From positions 434,001 through 498,000 of the forward strand of contig MKTI01000006.1 in NCBI GenBank assembly GCA_001898185.1: a DNA stretch of 64,000 nt, given 5' to 3'. This DNA comes from Cellulomonas sp. 73-145. Lineage in GTDB: Bacteria; Actinomycetota; Actinomycetes; Actinomycetales; Cellulomonadaceae. Below are positions 18,339 through 27,187 of the stretch, in pieces. The notes beneath the pieces are model-generated. The model did not search any database. It saw nothing but the letters and a program-made list of their open reading frames with translations, and was not told where the DNA came from. Numbering within the stretch: position 1 is the stretch's first letter; each line of letters begins with the position of its first letter. Both the position numbers and the translations under genes were made by a program.

Positions 18339-18883
18339 TGGCCGGCGGCCTGCTCATGCGCATCCACAGCCCAGAGTTCACGGCGATGAGCGAACGCGTG
18401 CTCGAGGCGACCCGGCTGACGTCCCTGCTCAACGTGCTGCCGTTCGACGACGACGCCGGCAAGGCGGAGCTGTTCGAGCAGCTCCTCGGCCGGCCGCTGC
18501 CGCCGCGCGTCACCATCTACCCGCCGTTCTTCACCGACCACGGGCTCCACCTCGAGCTGGGCGAGCGGGTGTTCGTCAACCAGAGCTGCACGTTCCTCGA
18601 CTACGCGGGCATCCGGCTCGGTGAGCGGGTGATGGTGGCGCCGAAGGTCACGTTCATCACGGTGGGACATCCCGTCGACGTCGACGACCGCCGCGTGTGG
18701 CTGACCGGCGGGCCGATCGACGTGGGCGAGAACGTGTGGATCGGTGCCGGGGCGACCATCCTGCCGGGGGTCAGCATCGGCCGGGACTCGGTGATCGCCG
18801 CGGGCTCCGTCGTCGCGGAGGACGTGCCGGCCGGGACGCTGGTGGCGGGCCCCAAGGCGAGCGTGCGACGCCGCTGGGAGTGA
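18338..18883 (+). CDS. maltose/galactoside O-acetyltransferase-type hexapeptide acyltransferase
   Basis: A 181-residue left-handed beta-helix (LbH) acetyltransferase: N-terminal maltose-acetyltransferase region (RVLEATRLTSLLNVLPFDD), DHGLHLELGERVFVNQSCTFLDYA, the catalytic-His-containing ITVGHPVD turn, and hexapeptide repeats ending WIGAGATILPGVSIGRDSVIAAGSVV. It transfers acetyl from acetyl-CoA to a sugar hydroxyl, substrate unknown. Coupled to the small membrane protein. Confidence 0.9.
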   Translation: MAGGLLMRIHSPEFTAMSERVLEATRLTSLLNVLPFDDDAGKAELFEQLLGRPLPPRVTIYPPFFTDHGLHLELGERVFVNQSCTFLDYAGIRLGERVMVAPKVTFITVGHPVDVDDRRVWLTGGPIDVGENVWIGAGATILPGVSIGRDSVIAAGSVVAEDVPAGTLVAGPKASVRRRWE

Positions 18884-19078
18884 CGCGAGCTCGGCCCTTC
18901 TCGTGGTGCCGATGCGCTGTAGGGTCGGGATCGTCACGGTGGTGGGGCTCACCTTCAACCGCGGTCGTCATGGCCGCCAACGGTCCCTGGGATGCCGGTT
19001 CGGGCGTGCCGTGACCTCTCGTCCTCCGGCCGCCCGCGGCGGTGTCCGTCTCGACGGCGCGAAGCGGAAGGACAGACG

Positions 19079-19819
19079 ATGACCCGGGGTGCGCGCACGC
19101 TCGTCCTGCTGCGCAACGGGCAGAGCGAGGCCGACGACGGGCAGGTGTTCGCCGGCCTGCTCGACCCGCACCTGACCGAGGTGGGGATCGCCGAGGCTGC
19201 CGCGGCCGCGACGATGCTCGCCGCGCACGGCGTCGAGGTCGACCTGCTCGTCACGTCCCCGCTGGCCAGGGCGGCACGAACCGCCGAGGTCGTCGCACGG
19301 ACCCTGCCGGTGCCGCGCGAGGCGGTGCTGACGGACGATCGACTGCTGCCCCGCGGTCTCGGCTGCCTCACGGGGCTCGCCAAGCGCCGGGCGCTCGAGC
19401 GGTACGGCCACGACGCCTACCTCGAGTGGCGCTACGCCATCGACGGTCGACCGCCGTCCGCGACGGTCGCGCAGGCGGCCGGCTGGCCGTGGCGACCGCC
19501 GGGCGAGCTCGTGGACGACGCCGCACTCGTCGCCGGCGAGTCGCTGCGAGACGTCATCGGCCGCGTCGAGCCCGTGTGGACGCAGACCGTGCGTCCGGCG
19601 CTCGCGGCGGGACGCGGCGTGCTGGTCGTGGCGCACGGCGACTCGTTGCGTGCGTTCCGTGCCGTCGTCGAGGGGTTGACCGGCGAGAGCCTGGCCGACG
19701 GCAGCATCACGCCCGCCCAGCCGCTCCTGTATGCCACCGGCGGCGACGGGAACGTCGTCGGCCCCGCGCAGTACGTCGAGGACCTCGACCGGCCTCCGGG
19801 GGCTGAGCCCGGGAGCTGA
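19079..19819 (+). CDS. histidine phosphatase (phosphoglycerate-mutase-like) family protein lacking the catalytic His
   Basis: A 246-residue phosphoglycerate-mutase-like fold: the RHGE motif reads LLRNGQSEAD, so the phospho-acceptor His is Asn (codon AAC at about 19117). The other family marks are intact, including SPLARAARTAEVV and the second His in VVAHGDSLRAF, and a Trp-rich insert resembles the 2,3-bisphosphoglycerate-dependent mutase (GpmA) layout. ATG 19079 follows GGAAGGAC. Probably a pseudoenzyme or a sequence error. Confidence 0.85.
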   Translation: MTRGARTLVLLRNGQSEADDGQVFAGLLDPHLTEVGIAEAAAAATMLAAHGVEVDLLVTSPLARAARTAEVVARTLPVPREAVLTDDRLLPRGLGCLTGLAKRRALERYGHDAYLEWRYAIDGRPPSATVAQAAGWPWRPPGELVDDAALVAGESLRDVIGRVEPVWTQTVRPALAAGRGVLVVAHGDSLRAFRAVVEGLTGESLADGSITPAQPLLYATGGDGNVVGPAQYVEDLDRPPGAEPGS

Positions 19820-19847
19820 GCCCGGGGCTTGAGCGCCGGGCGGCGAC

Positions 19848-21095
19848 TCAGGCGGGGAGCGGAGCCAGGCGTCGGGGCCACAGCGCCGTGGCCCCGACCG
19901 TCGCCGCGGCGGCGACCACCGCGAGCACCAGTGCCGCACCGGGCAGCCCCGCGGCGCCGAGCCAGCCGGCCAGCGGGTAGGTGACCAGCCAGCAGGCGTG
20001 CGACAGCGAGAACTGCGCGGCGAACACCGAGTGCCGCTCGCCGGCGGGCACGTGCCGCACGATCAGCCGCGCGATCGGCACCTCCGCGGCCGCCCAGCCG
20101 GCGCCGACGGCGAGCCACAGCACGCCGACCGTCACCAGTCCCACCGTCCGCGCCTGGATGCCGAGCGCGAGCGGCACCGCGAACGTCGTCACGGTGAGCA
20201 GCACGGCTCCGCCGAGCATCACGGCGCGCTCCGACCGCCGGCGCAGCACCGCCGGCAGCGCCAGGGCGGTCGTCATCGACCCGAGGCCGTTGACCGCCAG
20301 GAGCAGGGCGACCACGTCGTTGCTCTGCCCGAAGGTGTCGCGGGCGATCACCACCGTCTGCACCAGGACGAACGCCCCCGCCGCCGCCACGGCCAGGTTC
20401 AGTGCCAGCGCAGGACGCAGGCCCGGGGTGCGGGCCATCAGCAGGGCGCCGTGGCGGACGCGGGCGCCGAGCGGCAGCTCCTCGAACGGTGTGCCCTCGT
20501 CCGGGGTGGCGGCCGCGCGCGGGACGACGACCGACAGGATCAGCACCGCGGACGCGGCGAACCCCAGCCCGGTCCCGACGAACAGCGTGTGCGTGGACAC
20601 CACCAGCAGCAGGGCGGCGGCCAGCATCGGGGACAGCACCATCTCCAGGTCGTCGGCCAGCCGGGAGAACGACAGCGCCTGGGTGTACTCGTGCTCGTCG
20701 GTCACCACGTCGGGCAGCGCCGACTGGAACGTCGGCGTGTGCACGGCGGACGCGGCCTGCAGCACGAACACCAGCACGTAGATCTGCCACACCTGCCCCG
20801 CGAACGGGAGCGCCAGGGCGACGACGGCCCGCAGCACGTCCGCGGTGACCATCACCGACCGCCGGGGGAGCCGGGCCACCAGGGCGGTCGCCACCGGTGC
20901 GAGCACCACGTAGGCGACCATCTTGATGGCGAACACGGTGCCCAGCACGGCGCCCGCGCGTCGGCCCGCCAGGTCGTGCGCCAGCAGCCCGAGCGCGACC
21001 GTCGCCAGGCCGGTGCCGAGCAGCGAGACGACCTGCGCGGTCAGCAGCCGCCGGTAGGTGGCATTGCGCAGCACGGGTCCGACGGGCGAGGGCAT
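19848..21095 (-). CDS. MFS transporter
   Basis: A 415-residue 12-helix MFS protein similar to enterobactin-exporter/MdtH-like drug efflux carriers: RNATYRRLLTAQVVSLLGTGL start, VARLPRRSVMVTADVLRA motif A region and an acidic central loop (TPDEGTPFEELPLG). Substrate unknown. Convergent with the histidine-phosphatase gene, and its promoter region (21096-21159) is short. Confidence 0.87.
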   Translation of the reverse strand: MPSPVGPVLRNATYRRLLTAQVVSLLGTGLATVALGLLAHDLAGRRAGAVLGTVFAIKMVAYVVLAPVATALVARLPRRSVMVTADVLRAVVALALPFAGQVWQIYVLVFVLQAASAVHTPTFQSALPDVVTDEHEYTQALSFSRLADDLEMVLSPMLAAALLLVVSTHTLFVGTGLGFAASAVLILSVVVPRAAATPDEGTPFEELPLGARVRHGALLMARTPGLRPALALNLAVAAAGAFVLVQTVVIARDTFGQSNDVVALLLAVNGLGSMTTALALPAVLRRRSERAVMLGGAVLLTVTTFAVPLALGIQARTVGLVTVGVLWLAVGAGWAAAEVPIARLIVRHVPAGERHSVFAAQFSLSHACWLVTYPLAGWLGAAGLPGAALVLAVVAAAATVGATALWPRRLAPLPA

Positions 21096-21159
21096 CCGGC
21101 GATGCTACGGACCCTCCGGCCCGGGTGACGCGGGGCGCCCACGGGGGAACCGACGGACG

Positions 21160-21780
21160 TCAGGCGACCGTGAGCTCCGCGTACATGCCGGCTGCATAGT
21201 GCCCGGGGAGGTTGCAGACCAGCTCGTACCGGCCCGCGGGCAGGTCGAGCGTGGTCCACCCGGCCGTGCCGGGCTCGACGCCGTCCCCGGTGCCCGCGGC
21301 ACCGGTGCGGGACGCCTCGCCGAGGCTGCCGGACTCGTCGACCGTGCCGTCGGCGCCCACGGATCGGGTGCCGACCTGCTGCCCGTCGGCCAGCGGCAGC
21401 GCCACCAGCTCATGGGCGCGCCATCCGGCGTTCGCCAGCACCAGCGAGACGGTCCCGGCCGGCACGGCGGTCCGGTCCACGACCAGGCCCATGTGGCTGC
21501 GGCCGCCCATCATCGAGCCCATGTCGACGGCCGTGACCCGGACCGTCGCGCCGTCCAGCCGGGGCACGGTCGTGCCCACGCGGCCGCCCATCATGCCGCC
21601 GGGTGCGTGACCCGGCACGATCGAGCTCCAGCCACGGTCCGTCCTCGCGACCCCGGCTGCGTTGCTGGCCCAGGCCACGGTCGCCGCCACGGAGCCGACG
21701 AGCAGCACCACCGCGGTCACCAGGCCGGTGAGCAGCCACGTCCGCCGTCGCCGACCCAGACCCTTCCCCTCGGTGCTCAT
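21160..21780 (-). CDS. membrane-anchored cupredoxin (blue copper protein)
   Basis: A 206-residue protein with an N-terminal membrane anchor (about 15-40) and a cupredoxin domain. Type 1 copper ligands are visible: His in WRAHELVAL and the CNLPGHYAAGM loop with C-x4-H-x4-M spacing. Met/Gly/His-rich segments (APGGMMGG, DMGSMMGGRSHMG) add potential Cu(I) sites. ATG 21780 overlaps the upstream SHOCT stop as ATGA. Probably binds or transfers electrons through copper in the envelope; a CopR-type site lies upstream of the two-gene operon. Confidence 0.85.
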   Translation of the reverse strand: MSTEGKGLGRRRRTWLLTGLVTAVVLLVGSVAATVAWASNAAGVARTDRGWSSIVPGHAPGGMMGGRVGTTVPRLDGATVRVTAVDMGSMMGGRSHMGLVVDRTAVPAGTVSLVLANAGWRAHELVALPLADGQQVGTRSVGADGTVDESGSLGEASRTGAAGTGDGVEPGTAGWTTLDLPAGRYELVCNLPGHYAAGMYAELTVA

Positions 21781-22058
21781 CGGGTGCCCGACTCCCTGAG
21801 CGCCGCACGCACCTGCTGGTACGTCGCCAGGTCGATCTCGCCAGCCGCAAGGCGTCGGTCGAGGAGCTCGAGCGACGACGGGGCCGACGCGGGTCCGAAC
21901 CCGGTCGCCGGCGGCGGGACCGGCATGCCGTCGTCCGTCCGGTGCCCGGAACGGACGAGCGAGACCACCAGCCACACGATCGCGGCGATCAGCAGCACCC
22001 AGAACAGCCCCATGAACACCCATCCGACGCCCATCCCGACGCCGTACCCACCCATCAT
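21777..22058 (-). CDS. SHOCT-domain small membrane protein
   Basis: A 93-residue protein: Met/Gly-rich start (MMGGYG), one long hydrophobic helix (VFMGLFWVLLIAAIVWLVVSLV) and a C-terminal SHOCT domain (SLELLDRRLAAGEIDLATYQQVRAAL). Similar proteins are frequent beside copper-handling genes. ATG 22058 follows GAGGAG; GTG 22061 and ATG 22055 are alternatives. Coupled to the cupredoxin gene. Confidence 0.85.
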   Translation of the reverse strand: MMGGYGVGMGVGWVFMGLFWVLLIAAIVWLVVSLVRSGHRTDDGMPVPPPATGFGPASAPSSLELLDRRLAAGEIDLATYQQVRAALRESGTR

Positions 22059-22146
22059 CACGATCTCCTCGAGGCTGCCCGGCCGGCACGCTCTGCCGAC
22101 CTGATACGAACCAGCCTCCGCCGGCGATGCGAAGGCTCGGACGTCG

Positions 22147-22168
22147 TGATGATTGAGATTCGATGAAG
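22147..22168 (-). promoter_or_regulatory. CopR-type 11-bp direct repeat (site A)
   Basis: Minus strand reads CTTCATCGAAT then CTCAATCATCA, 11-bp period, 89 nt upstream of the SHOCT-cupredoxin operon and pointing toward it. Confidence 0.55.
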
Positions 22169-22274
22169 GCCCGCGGCCACCGCGCCCCCGCGGAGCCTCG
22201 CGCTCAGCGCGGTGGTGTGAAATAGCCCGTCCGAGCCGCACCGTCGACGCGAACCTTCTGAGAGGCGTTCACCC

Positions 22275-22925
22275 ATGAGCAAGAAGCGCACCCCGGAGCT
22301 GACCGAGCGTCAGGCACGGCTGGCGGAGGTCAAGGCGGCGCAGCGGCGCGCGGATCGGCGCCGGAGCCTGCTGGTCTGGACGATCGTCGGTGTCGTGGTT
22401 CTCGCCCTGGTCGGGACCACTGTCACCGTGCTCGTCCGCCAGGCGAACCACAACGCGAGCGTCCAGGCCGCCGCCAAGGCCCCCATCGACGGCGTGCAGA
22501 CGTTCACCGGCCTGTCCCGCAACCACGTCACCGGCACCGTCAAGTACCCGCAGAACCCGCCGGTCGGTGGCGACCACTCCGAGATCGACCAGAACTGCGG
22601 CTACTACTCCGCGCCGGTGGCCGACGAGAACGCCGTGCACTCCCTCGAGCACGGTGCGGTCTGGATCACCCACGACCCGAACCTGCCTGCCGCGCAGCTG
22701 GCCACCCTGAAGTCGCTGGCCGCGAAGAGCTCGTACGTCCTGGTCACGCCCCGCGCCGGCCTGCCGACCCCGGTGGTCGCCTCCGCCTGGGGGCTGCAGC
22801 TGCAGCTGACCTCGACGGACGACCCCCGCCTGGCGGCCTTCGTCACCAAGTACGCCAACGGCCCGCAGACGCCGGAGTCGGGTGCCGCGTGCTCCGGTGG
22901 GACGGGAACGCCGGACGCGTCCTGA
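22275..22925 (+). CDS. DUF3105 domain membrane protein
   Basis: A 216-residue protein with an N-terminal basic segment (QRRADRRRS), one transmembrane helix (about 36-58) and an extracytoplasmic DUF3105 domain recognised by PPVGGDHSEIDQNCGYYSAPV and NAVHSLEHGAVWITHDP, which carry conserved His and Cys residues. Function of DUF3105 is unknown. GAGAGG precedes ATG 22275. Divergent from the SHOCT-cupredoxin operon, so site A may influence both. Confidence 0.85.
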   Translation: MSKKRTPELTERQARLAEVKAAQRRADRRRSLLVWTIVGVVVLALVGTTVTVLVRQANHNASVQAAAKAPIDGVQTFTGLSRNHVTGTVKYPQNPPVGGDHSEIDQNCGYYSAPVADENAVHSLEHGAVWITHDPNLPAAQLATLKSLAAKSSYVLVTPRAGLPTPVVASAWGLQLQLTSTDDPRLAAFVTKYANGPQTPESGAACSGGTGTPDAS

Positions 22926-23186
22926 TCAGGGTCGCTCGCCGTCCGTCCCGGGGCCGGGTCGCGGACGGACGAGCGCGATCAGCACCCTGGTCATGAGGAC
23001 GAGGGCGGCGACGACGAGCAGGGCGCTCACCGCGAACCTCAGGGCCGTGATGGGGCCGGGCTGCGCGGTCAGGGCCCCGCTCAGCGAGCCGGTGCCGAGC
23101 ACCGCGACCGCAGCCAGCACCCAGAACGAGCGCCGAGCACGCCGCGCTGGGTCGGCGGGACGTCCCTGTGAGAGGTTCCCGCGCAT
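22926..23186 (-). CDS. hypothetical small membrane protein (cytochrome b operon)
   Basis: An 86-residue protein with two hydrophobic helices (SFWVLAAVAVLGTGSLSGAL and ALRFAVSALLVVAALVLMTRV) and a polar C-terminal tail. It begins 2 nt after the cytochrome b stop codon, so it is translated from the same mRNA. Family unknown; possibly an accessory subunit. Confidence 0.6.
   Translation of the reverse strand: MRGNLSQGRPADPARRARRSFWVLAAVAVLGTGSLSGALTAQPGPITALRFAVSALLVVAALVLMTRVLIALVRPRPGPGTDGERP
22933..22975. terminator. hairpin at the DUF3105/cytochrome b operon junction
   Basis: GTCCGTCC (22941-22948) pairs with GGACGGAC (22963-22970), extended by CGCTC/GAGCG. It overlaps the 3' end of the small membrane protein gene and lies between convergent transcripts. 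Confidence 0.45.
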
Positions 23187-23188
23187 GG

Positions 23189-24310
23189 TCACATCCCCAG
23201 GTGCTGCTTGGCCGGTGTGACGGCCATCAGCGTCGTGAGCACTGCGACGATCACGAAGAGGATCGACGCTGCCGCGATCGCGACGGGTCGCTGCCGCCAC
23301 GCCCGCCGGGGGTTGCGGTCGATGAAGGGCAGGGCTGCGAGGAGGGCGAAGAACGCCAGCTCGCCCCACAGGATGCCGGCGAGGCCGACCCAGTTCTCCA
23401 GGGTGAACACCCACCAGAACATCCACGGCGGGCGGGTGATCTCCAGCCCCTCGACCGGCGGGGCGCCGACGGTGGGCGGCCAGAGGACGGCGAGGACGCC
23501 GAGGATGCCGAACAGGACCATCCCGAACACGGCGATCCGCTTCAGGTGTGCGGTGAACGGAGCGGTCGGTTCGTCGGACGGGGCCTGTGTGCCGGACGCG
23601 TCGCTCGGCAGGGAGGGGTGGGGCGAGATCTTGTGCTTCTTGACCAGCAGCCCGTGCAGCACGGCGAGCACCAAGATGAGGCCGGGGACGATGACGACGT
23701 GCGCGCCGTACAGCCGCACGAGGATGGGCACCTGGTCGGCGAACGTGGGGGAGAACCACAACCCAACCCCACCGAGCAGCCGTCCGATCTCGATGTTGTG
23801 CCCGAGGGCCTCGAAGCCCTCCTGGTCCCACTTCAGCACGGTGCCGGTGAAGATCGCCAAGGTCACCAGCCCGAACATCGCCACGCCGATGAGGTAGTTG
23901 CCTTCCCGGGGGCGCTTGTACGAGCCGGTCAGGAAGACGCGGATCAGGTGCAGCAGGGCGGTCACGTACATCGCCTGGGCAGCCCAGAAGTGGATGCCCC
24001 GGATGAACCGGCCGCCCGTGACGCCCGTGACGATGTGGCGCACGGAGGCGTTCGCCGACTCCGGGACCGGGCTGTAGAACTGCACCAGCAGGATGCCCGT
24101 GACGATGAGGATGCCCAGCGAGGCGGCCGTGATGCCGCCCAGGGTCCAGGACAGCCTGTTCGCGTGCTCGGGGACGGGGTACTCCAGAGCCGTGATCCCC
24201 AGTCGTTCGTCGACGACGTCGACGACGGCGCGCACGCGGCTGCGACGCGCGGGCTGCGAGCTGTCGGCCGGCACGTGCTCACGCCGGACCGCGGGAGCCT
24301 TGATCGTCAT
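23189..24310 (-). CDS. cytochrome b (bc1/b6f-type quinol oxidoreductase subunit)
   Basis: A 373-residue fused cytochrome b. Haem-ligating His pairs are in helix 2 (GGRFIRGIHFWAAQAMYVTALLHLIRV) and helix 4 (YGAHVVIVPGLILVLAVLHGLLV), with the conserved TGSYKRPRE turn after helix 2. A C-terminal part with further helices (about 250-370) corresponds to subunit IV. It should oxidise menaquinol, but no Rieske or cytochrome c gene is adjacent. GGAGGTGG precedes ATG 24310, which overlaps the upstream stop (ATGA). Confidence 0.9.
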   Translation of the reverse strand: MTIKAPAVRREHVPADSSQPARRSRVRAVVDVVDERLGITALEYPVPEHANRLSWTLGGITAASLGILIVTGILLVQFYSPVPESANASVRHIVTGVTGGRFIRGIHFWAAQAMYVTALLHLIRVFLTGSYKRPREGNYLIGVAMFGLVTLAIFTGTVLKWDQEGFEALGHNIEIGRLLGGVGLWFSPTFADQVPILVRLYGAHVVIVPGLILVLAVLHGLLVKKHKISPHPSLPSDASGTQAPSDEPTAPFTAHLKRIAVFGMVLFGILGVLAVLWPPTVGAPPVEGLEITRPPWMFWWVFTLENWVGLAGILWGELAFFALLAALPFIDRNPRRAWRQRPVAIAAASILFVIVAVLTTLMAVTPAKQHLGM

Positions 24311-24897
24311 CGCAACCCCACCTCCTGTGCCTGGTCGGTCAGCCGGGCCGACTCGCCCAGACGCGCCCGCAGCGCTCGAATGGTGTCCTCCGGCCGCAGT
24401 CGGACGGCCAGGCCGGCCCCGATGGCGGCGATCAGCGCGGAGATCGCCAGCAGAGCCCAGTCCAGACGCGTGAGAGGTCCACGTCCGGGCAGGTCCGACG
24501 GGACGGTGGAGGTCCCTGTGTCCTCGCCCACGGCGGGCTTCAGCGAGCTCACCGCCGCAGCGATCGACTTCTGCAGCAGGTCCTGCGCCGCACCGACGTC
24601 GCCCGCCTTCAGGGCATCGTCGGCCTGCTGGACGAGGGCGACGTCGACCCCTTCCTGGTCGGTCGTCGCCAGCGCGTCGTCGACCTTCTCCATCGCGGCG
24701 TCGGACCCCGACGCGCCGTCGTGGGCCAGGTAGCCGAGGGCCTGCTGCACCAGGACGTATCCCTCCTTCGTCTCCCCGTCGCCACCGTGCGCCCACGCGC
24801 CGGGCGCGAGGGCCAGCGTCGCGGCAGCCGCCAGGGCAGACGAGATGAGTGCCCTGCGCAGCGATCTGCGACTGGTTCTCCGCCTCGCGCCGACCAT
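24307..24897 (-). CDS. secreted/anchored helical protein of the cytochrome b operon
   Basis: A 196-residue protein with a twin-Arg-rich start (RRRTSRRSLRR), a signal peptide ending near PGAWAHG, an extracytoplasmic helical domain (GYVLVQQALGYLAHD) and a C-terminal membrane helix (DWALLAISALIAAIGAGLAV) with a basic cytosolic tail. Function unknown; as the first gene of the cytochrome b operon it may be a partner subunit. ATG 24897 follows GGAAGGACC. Confidence 0.65.
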   Translation of the reverse strand: MVGARRRTSRRSLRRALISSALAAAATLALAPGAWAHGGDGETKEGYVLVQQALGYLAHDGASGSDAAMEKVDDALATTDQEGVDVALVQQADDALKAGDVGAAQDLLQKSIAAAVSSLKPAVGEDTGTSTVPSDLPGRGPLTRLDWALLAISALIAAIGAGLAVRLRPEDTIRALRARLGESARLTDQAQEVGLR

Positions 24898-25068
24898 CGT
24901 CCGGTCCTTCCACTCGACGTCGTCGTCGGTACCTGCAGGGTCCACACTCGACGTGACGCGGTGCGCGTACCAGGGCCCTCGCCCGCGACCTGGTGGCGGC
25001 GGCTACGCAGCACCGATGAGTAGTTCTGCGCATCGGCCGCTGCGGTCCGATGACGTAGCCTTCGGAAC

Positions 25069-25722
25069 GTGACCCGGGCGATTCGGGTGCTGGTCGTCGA
25101 CGACCACGCCTTGCACCGTGACGGTGCGCGCCAGATCCTCGCCCAGGACCCGGAGTTCGAGGTCGTCGGAGAGGCCGCCACAGGCGAGACCGCCGTCACG
25201 CTCGCGCTGCGACTCCGGCCGGACGTCGTGCTGATGGACATCCGCCTGCCGGGGATCAGCGGTGTGGAGGCGACGCGGCGGATCCGCGAGGCCGACCCGG
25301 CGATCCGCGTCCTCATGGTCAGCGCCTACGACGACGACGAGTACGTGCGAGGAGCGCTGCAGGCCGGCGCCTCCGGTCACCTGAGCAAGGCGGCGCCGGG
25401 CGGCGAGCTGGTGGAGGCGATCCGTCTGGTGGTCGAGGGTCGAAGCGTCGTTCGGCAGGACGTGCTCGCGCGCCTGATCGCCACCCAGGCGCAGGAGGGC
25501 GGTACCCGCGACGAGCTGAGCCGGCGGGAGAAGGCCGTGCTCGAGCTGCTCTCGCGCGGCCTGCCGAACCGAGCCATCGCCGCCGAGCTGCACATCAGCG
25601 CGCGCACCGTGGAACGTCACTGCGAGAACCTGTACGCCAAGCTGGCCGTCCACACGCGGACGGAAGCGGTCGTGAGGGCGCTCTCCAGCGGGCTGGTGCA
25701 GAGCCGCGATGTCTTCAGGTGA
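25069..25722 (+). CDS. NarL/LuxR-family response regulator
   Basis: A 217-residue two-domain regulator: receiver with acidic pocket VVDDHA, phospho-acceptor Asp in VLMDIRLPG and conserved Lys in HLSKAAPGG, then a GerE/LuxR helix-turn-helix (LSRREKAVLELLSRGLPNRAIAAELHISARTVERH). GTG 25069 follows TAGCCT at 25056-25061 and may be leaderless. Its last 14 nt overlap the kinase gene. Divergent from the cytochrome b operon, its likely target or signal source. Confidence 0.92.
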   Translation: MTRAIRVLVVDDHALHRDGARQILAQDPEFEVVGEAATGETAVTLALRLRPDVVLMDIRLPGISGVEATRRIREADPAIRVLMVSAYDDDEYVRGALQAGASGHLSKAAPGGELVEAIRLVVEGRSVVRQDVLARLIATQAQEGGTRDELSRREKAVLELLSRGLPNRAIAAELHISARTVERHCENLYAKLAVHTRTEAVVRALSSGLVQSRDVFR

Positions 25723-27163
25723 ACGACGCGGGGCGGAGGGTCCACCGTCCGGCGCGGCCCCGACCGGGTGGCAGCGCCTGGCGGTGCCCGTACGGTCCAC
25801 CCGCTTCTGGCTGATCCAGGGCGTGATCCTCCTGGTCATCGCCCTGCACACGGTCGTTCTCGAGTCCTTCGACGGGCGCGACATCGACGGGGTGCCGGCA
25901 CCGTTGACCTCCAGCCTCATGCTGATCCCGGTGCTCTACGCCGCGCTCAGCTACGGCGCGATCGGAGCGTTCGCGACGGCGAGCTGGTCGATCGCCCTCT
26001 TCGCGGTCCACTGGCTGGCGGTCCACCGGCATCCGCTGACGAGCGAGCACCTGTGGATCGAGCTGGTCGGCCTGCTCGTCCTGAGCGCGAGCGGCGTGGT
26101 GGTGGGCCGGCGTGTCGACATCGCGCGCGAGGCCCACCGACGTACCGAGCAGGCCCTCGAGCAGGCGGCCGTCGCCGAGGAACGGTTTCGGGACCTGTTC
26201 GAGCACCAGCCGTCACCCGTGGTGATCACCGACCACGACGACGTCGTCATCGAGATGAACGAGGCCGCGCAGGACCTGCTCGGCGGGTCCGCCGTCGGAC
26301 GGCCCCTGGCGGCGGTCACGGGGCTGGACGGGCATGCACTCGTGGCGCAGGAGTCGCCGGTGGCGATGGCCGGACCGGACGGCCAGGTGCACCACTACGT
26401 CGCGTCCACCCACTCCATCGGCGAGGGCCGTCGGCTCGTCACCCAGATCGTCCTGGCCGACGTGTCCCGGGAGCATCGCCGGCGGGAGGTCCAGCGTGCG
26501 CTCACCGGTCGAGTGGTCCAGGCGCAGGAGCAGGAACGGCTCCACCTCTCGCGCGAGCTGCACGACGACGCCCTCCAGCAGCTGACCCACCTGGCCAGGG
26601 CACTCGACGAGCTCTCGCGCGACCCCAACCTCCCGTCGGAGCTGGCGCGCACCGCGGGCCAGAGCGTGACGATCGCGAGCACGACCGCCACGGCGCTGCG
26701 CCGGCTGATCCAGGGGTTGCGCCCGCCTGTCCTCGACGACCTCGGACTCGTCCCGGCACTGCGCCAGCTGACCGAGGAGCTGGGCCGGCACACCGAGCTG
26801 CAGGTGCAGTTCCGCACCGTCGGCGAGATCGCGCGAGCGTCCGTCGACGTCGAGCTCGCCGCCTACCGGATCGCCCAGGAGGCGCTCACCAACGTGCTCA
26901 AGCACGCCCAGGCGCACCACGTCGTGGTCGAGGTGAGCTTCGGCCGACAGATGACGCTGGAGATCCGCGACGACGGCCGCGGATTCACGTCGTCGGCCCG
27001 CTCCGGGCGGGGGCTCGGCCTCCTCGGTGCGCGGGAGCGGGCCGCCGGCGTCGGTGCCACGCTCACCGTGGACTCTCAACCTGGTGCCGGGACGAGCGTT
27101 CGGGTCGTGCTGCCGCACGCCCAGCCTCCCTCGACCAACCGTGACGGTGCCTCGCCCTCGTGA
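25709..27163 (+). CDS. sensor histidine kinase (NarX/DesK-type, HisKA_3)
   Basis: A 484-residue kinase: four predicted transmembrane helices in the first ~135 residues, a PAS domain (RFRDLFEHQPSPVVITDHDD, about 155-265), a HisKA_3 dimerisation domain with phospho-acceptor His in HLSRELHDDALQQL (about 286), and an HATPase domain with YRIAQEALTNVLKHA, RDDGRGF and GRGLGLLGARERA boxes. It would phosphorylate the response regulator. No large extracytoplasmic domain, so membrane or intracellular sensing. Confidence 0.92.
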   Translation: MSSGERRGAEGPPSGAAPTGWQRLAVPVRSTRFWLIQGVILLVIALHTVVLESFDGRDIDGVPAPLTSSLMLIPVLYAALSYGAIGAFATASWSIALFAVHWLAVHRHPLTSEHLWIELVGLLVLSASGVVVGRRVDIAREAHRRTEQALEQAAVAEERFRDLFEHQPSPVVITDHDDVVIEMNEAAQDLLGGSAVGRPLAAVTGLDGHALVAQESPVAMAGPDGQVHHYVASTHSIGEGRRLVTQIVLADVSREHRRREVQRALTGRVVQAQEQERLHLSRELHDDALQQLTHLARALDELSRDPNLPSELARTAGQSVTIASTTATALRRLIQGLRPPVLDDLGLVPALRQLTEELGRHTELQVQFRTVGEIARASVDVELAAYRIAQEALTNVLKHAQAHHVVVEVSFGRQMTLEIRDDGRGFTSSARSGRGLGLLGARERAAGVGATLTVDSQPGAGTSVRVVLPHAQPPSTNRDGASPS

Positions 27164-27187
27164 CGGGCGGTCGGCGAGCCGTTCCGG

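Noticed and set aside
19800..19840. GCTGAGCCCGGG repeats as a terminator after the histidine-phosphatase gene
   Set aside because: Only imperfect pairing with a bulge; the repeats overlap the end of the coding region.
22254..22274. Another possible CopR-type repeat before the DUF3105 gene
   Set aside because: The TTC copies are 12 bp apart, not 11, and the segment is the ribosome site.
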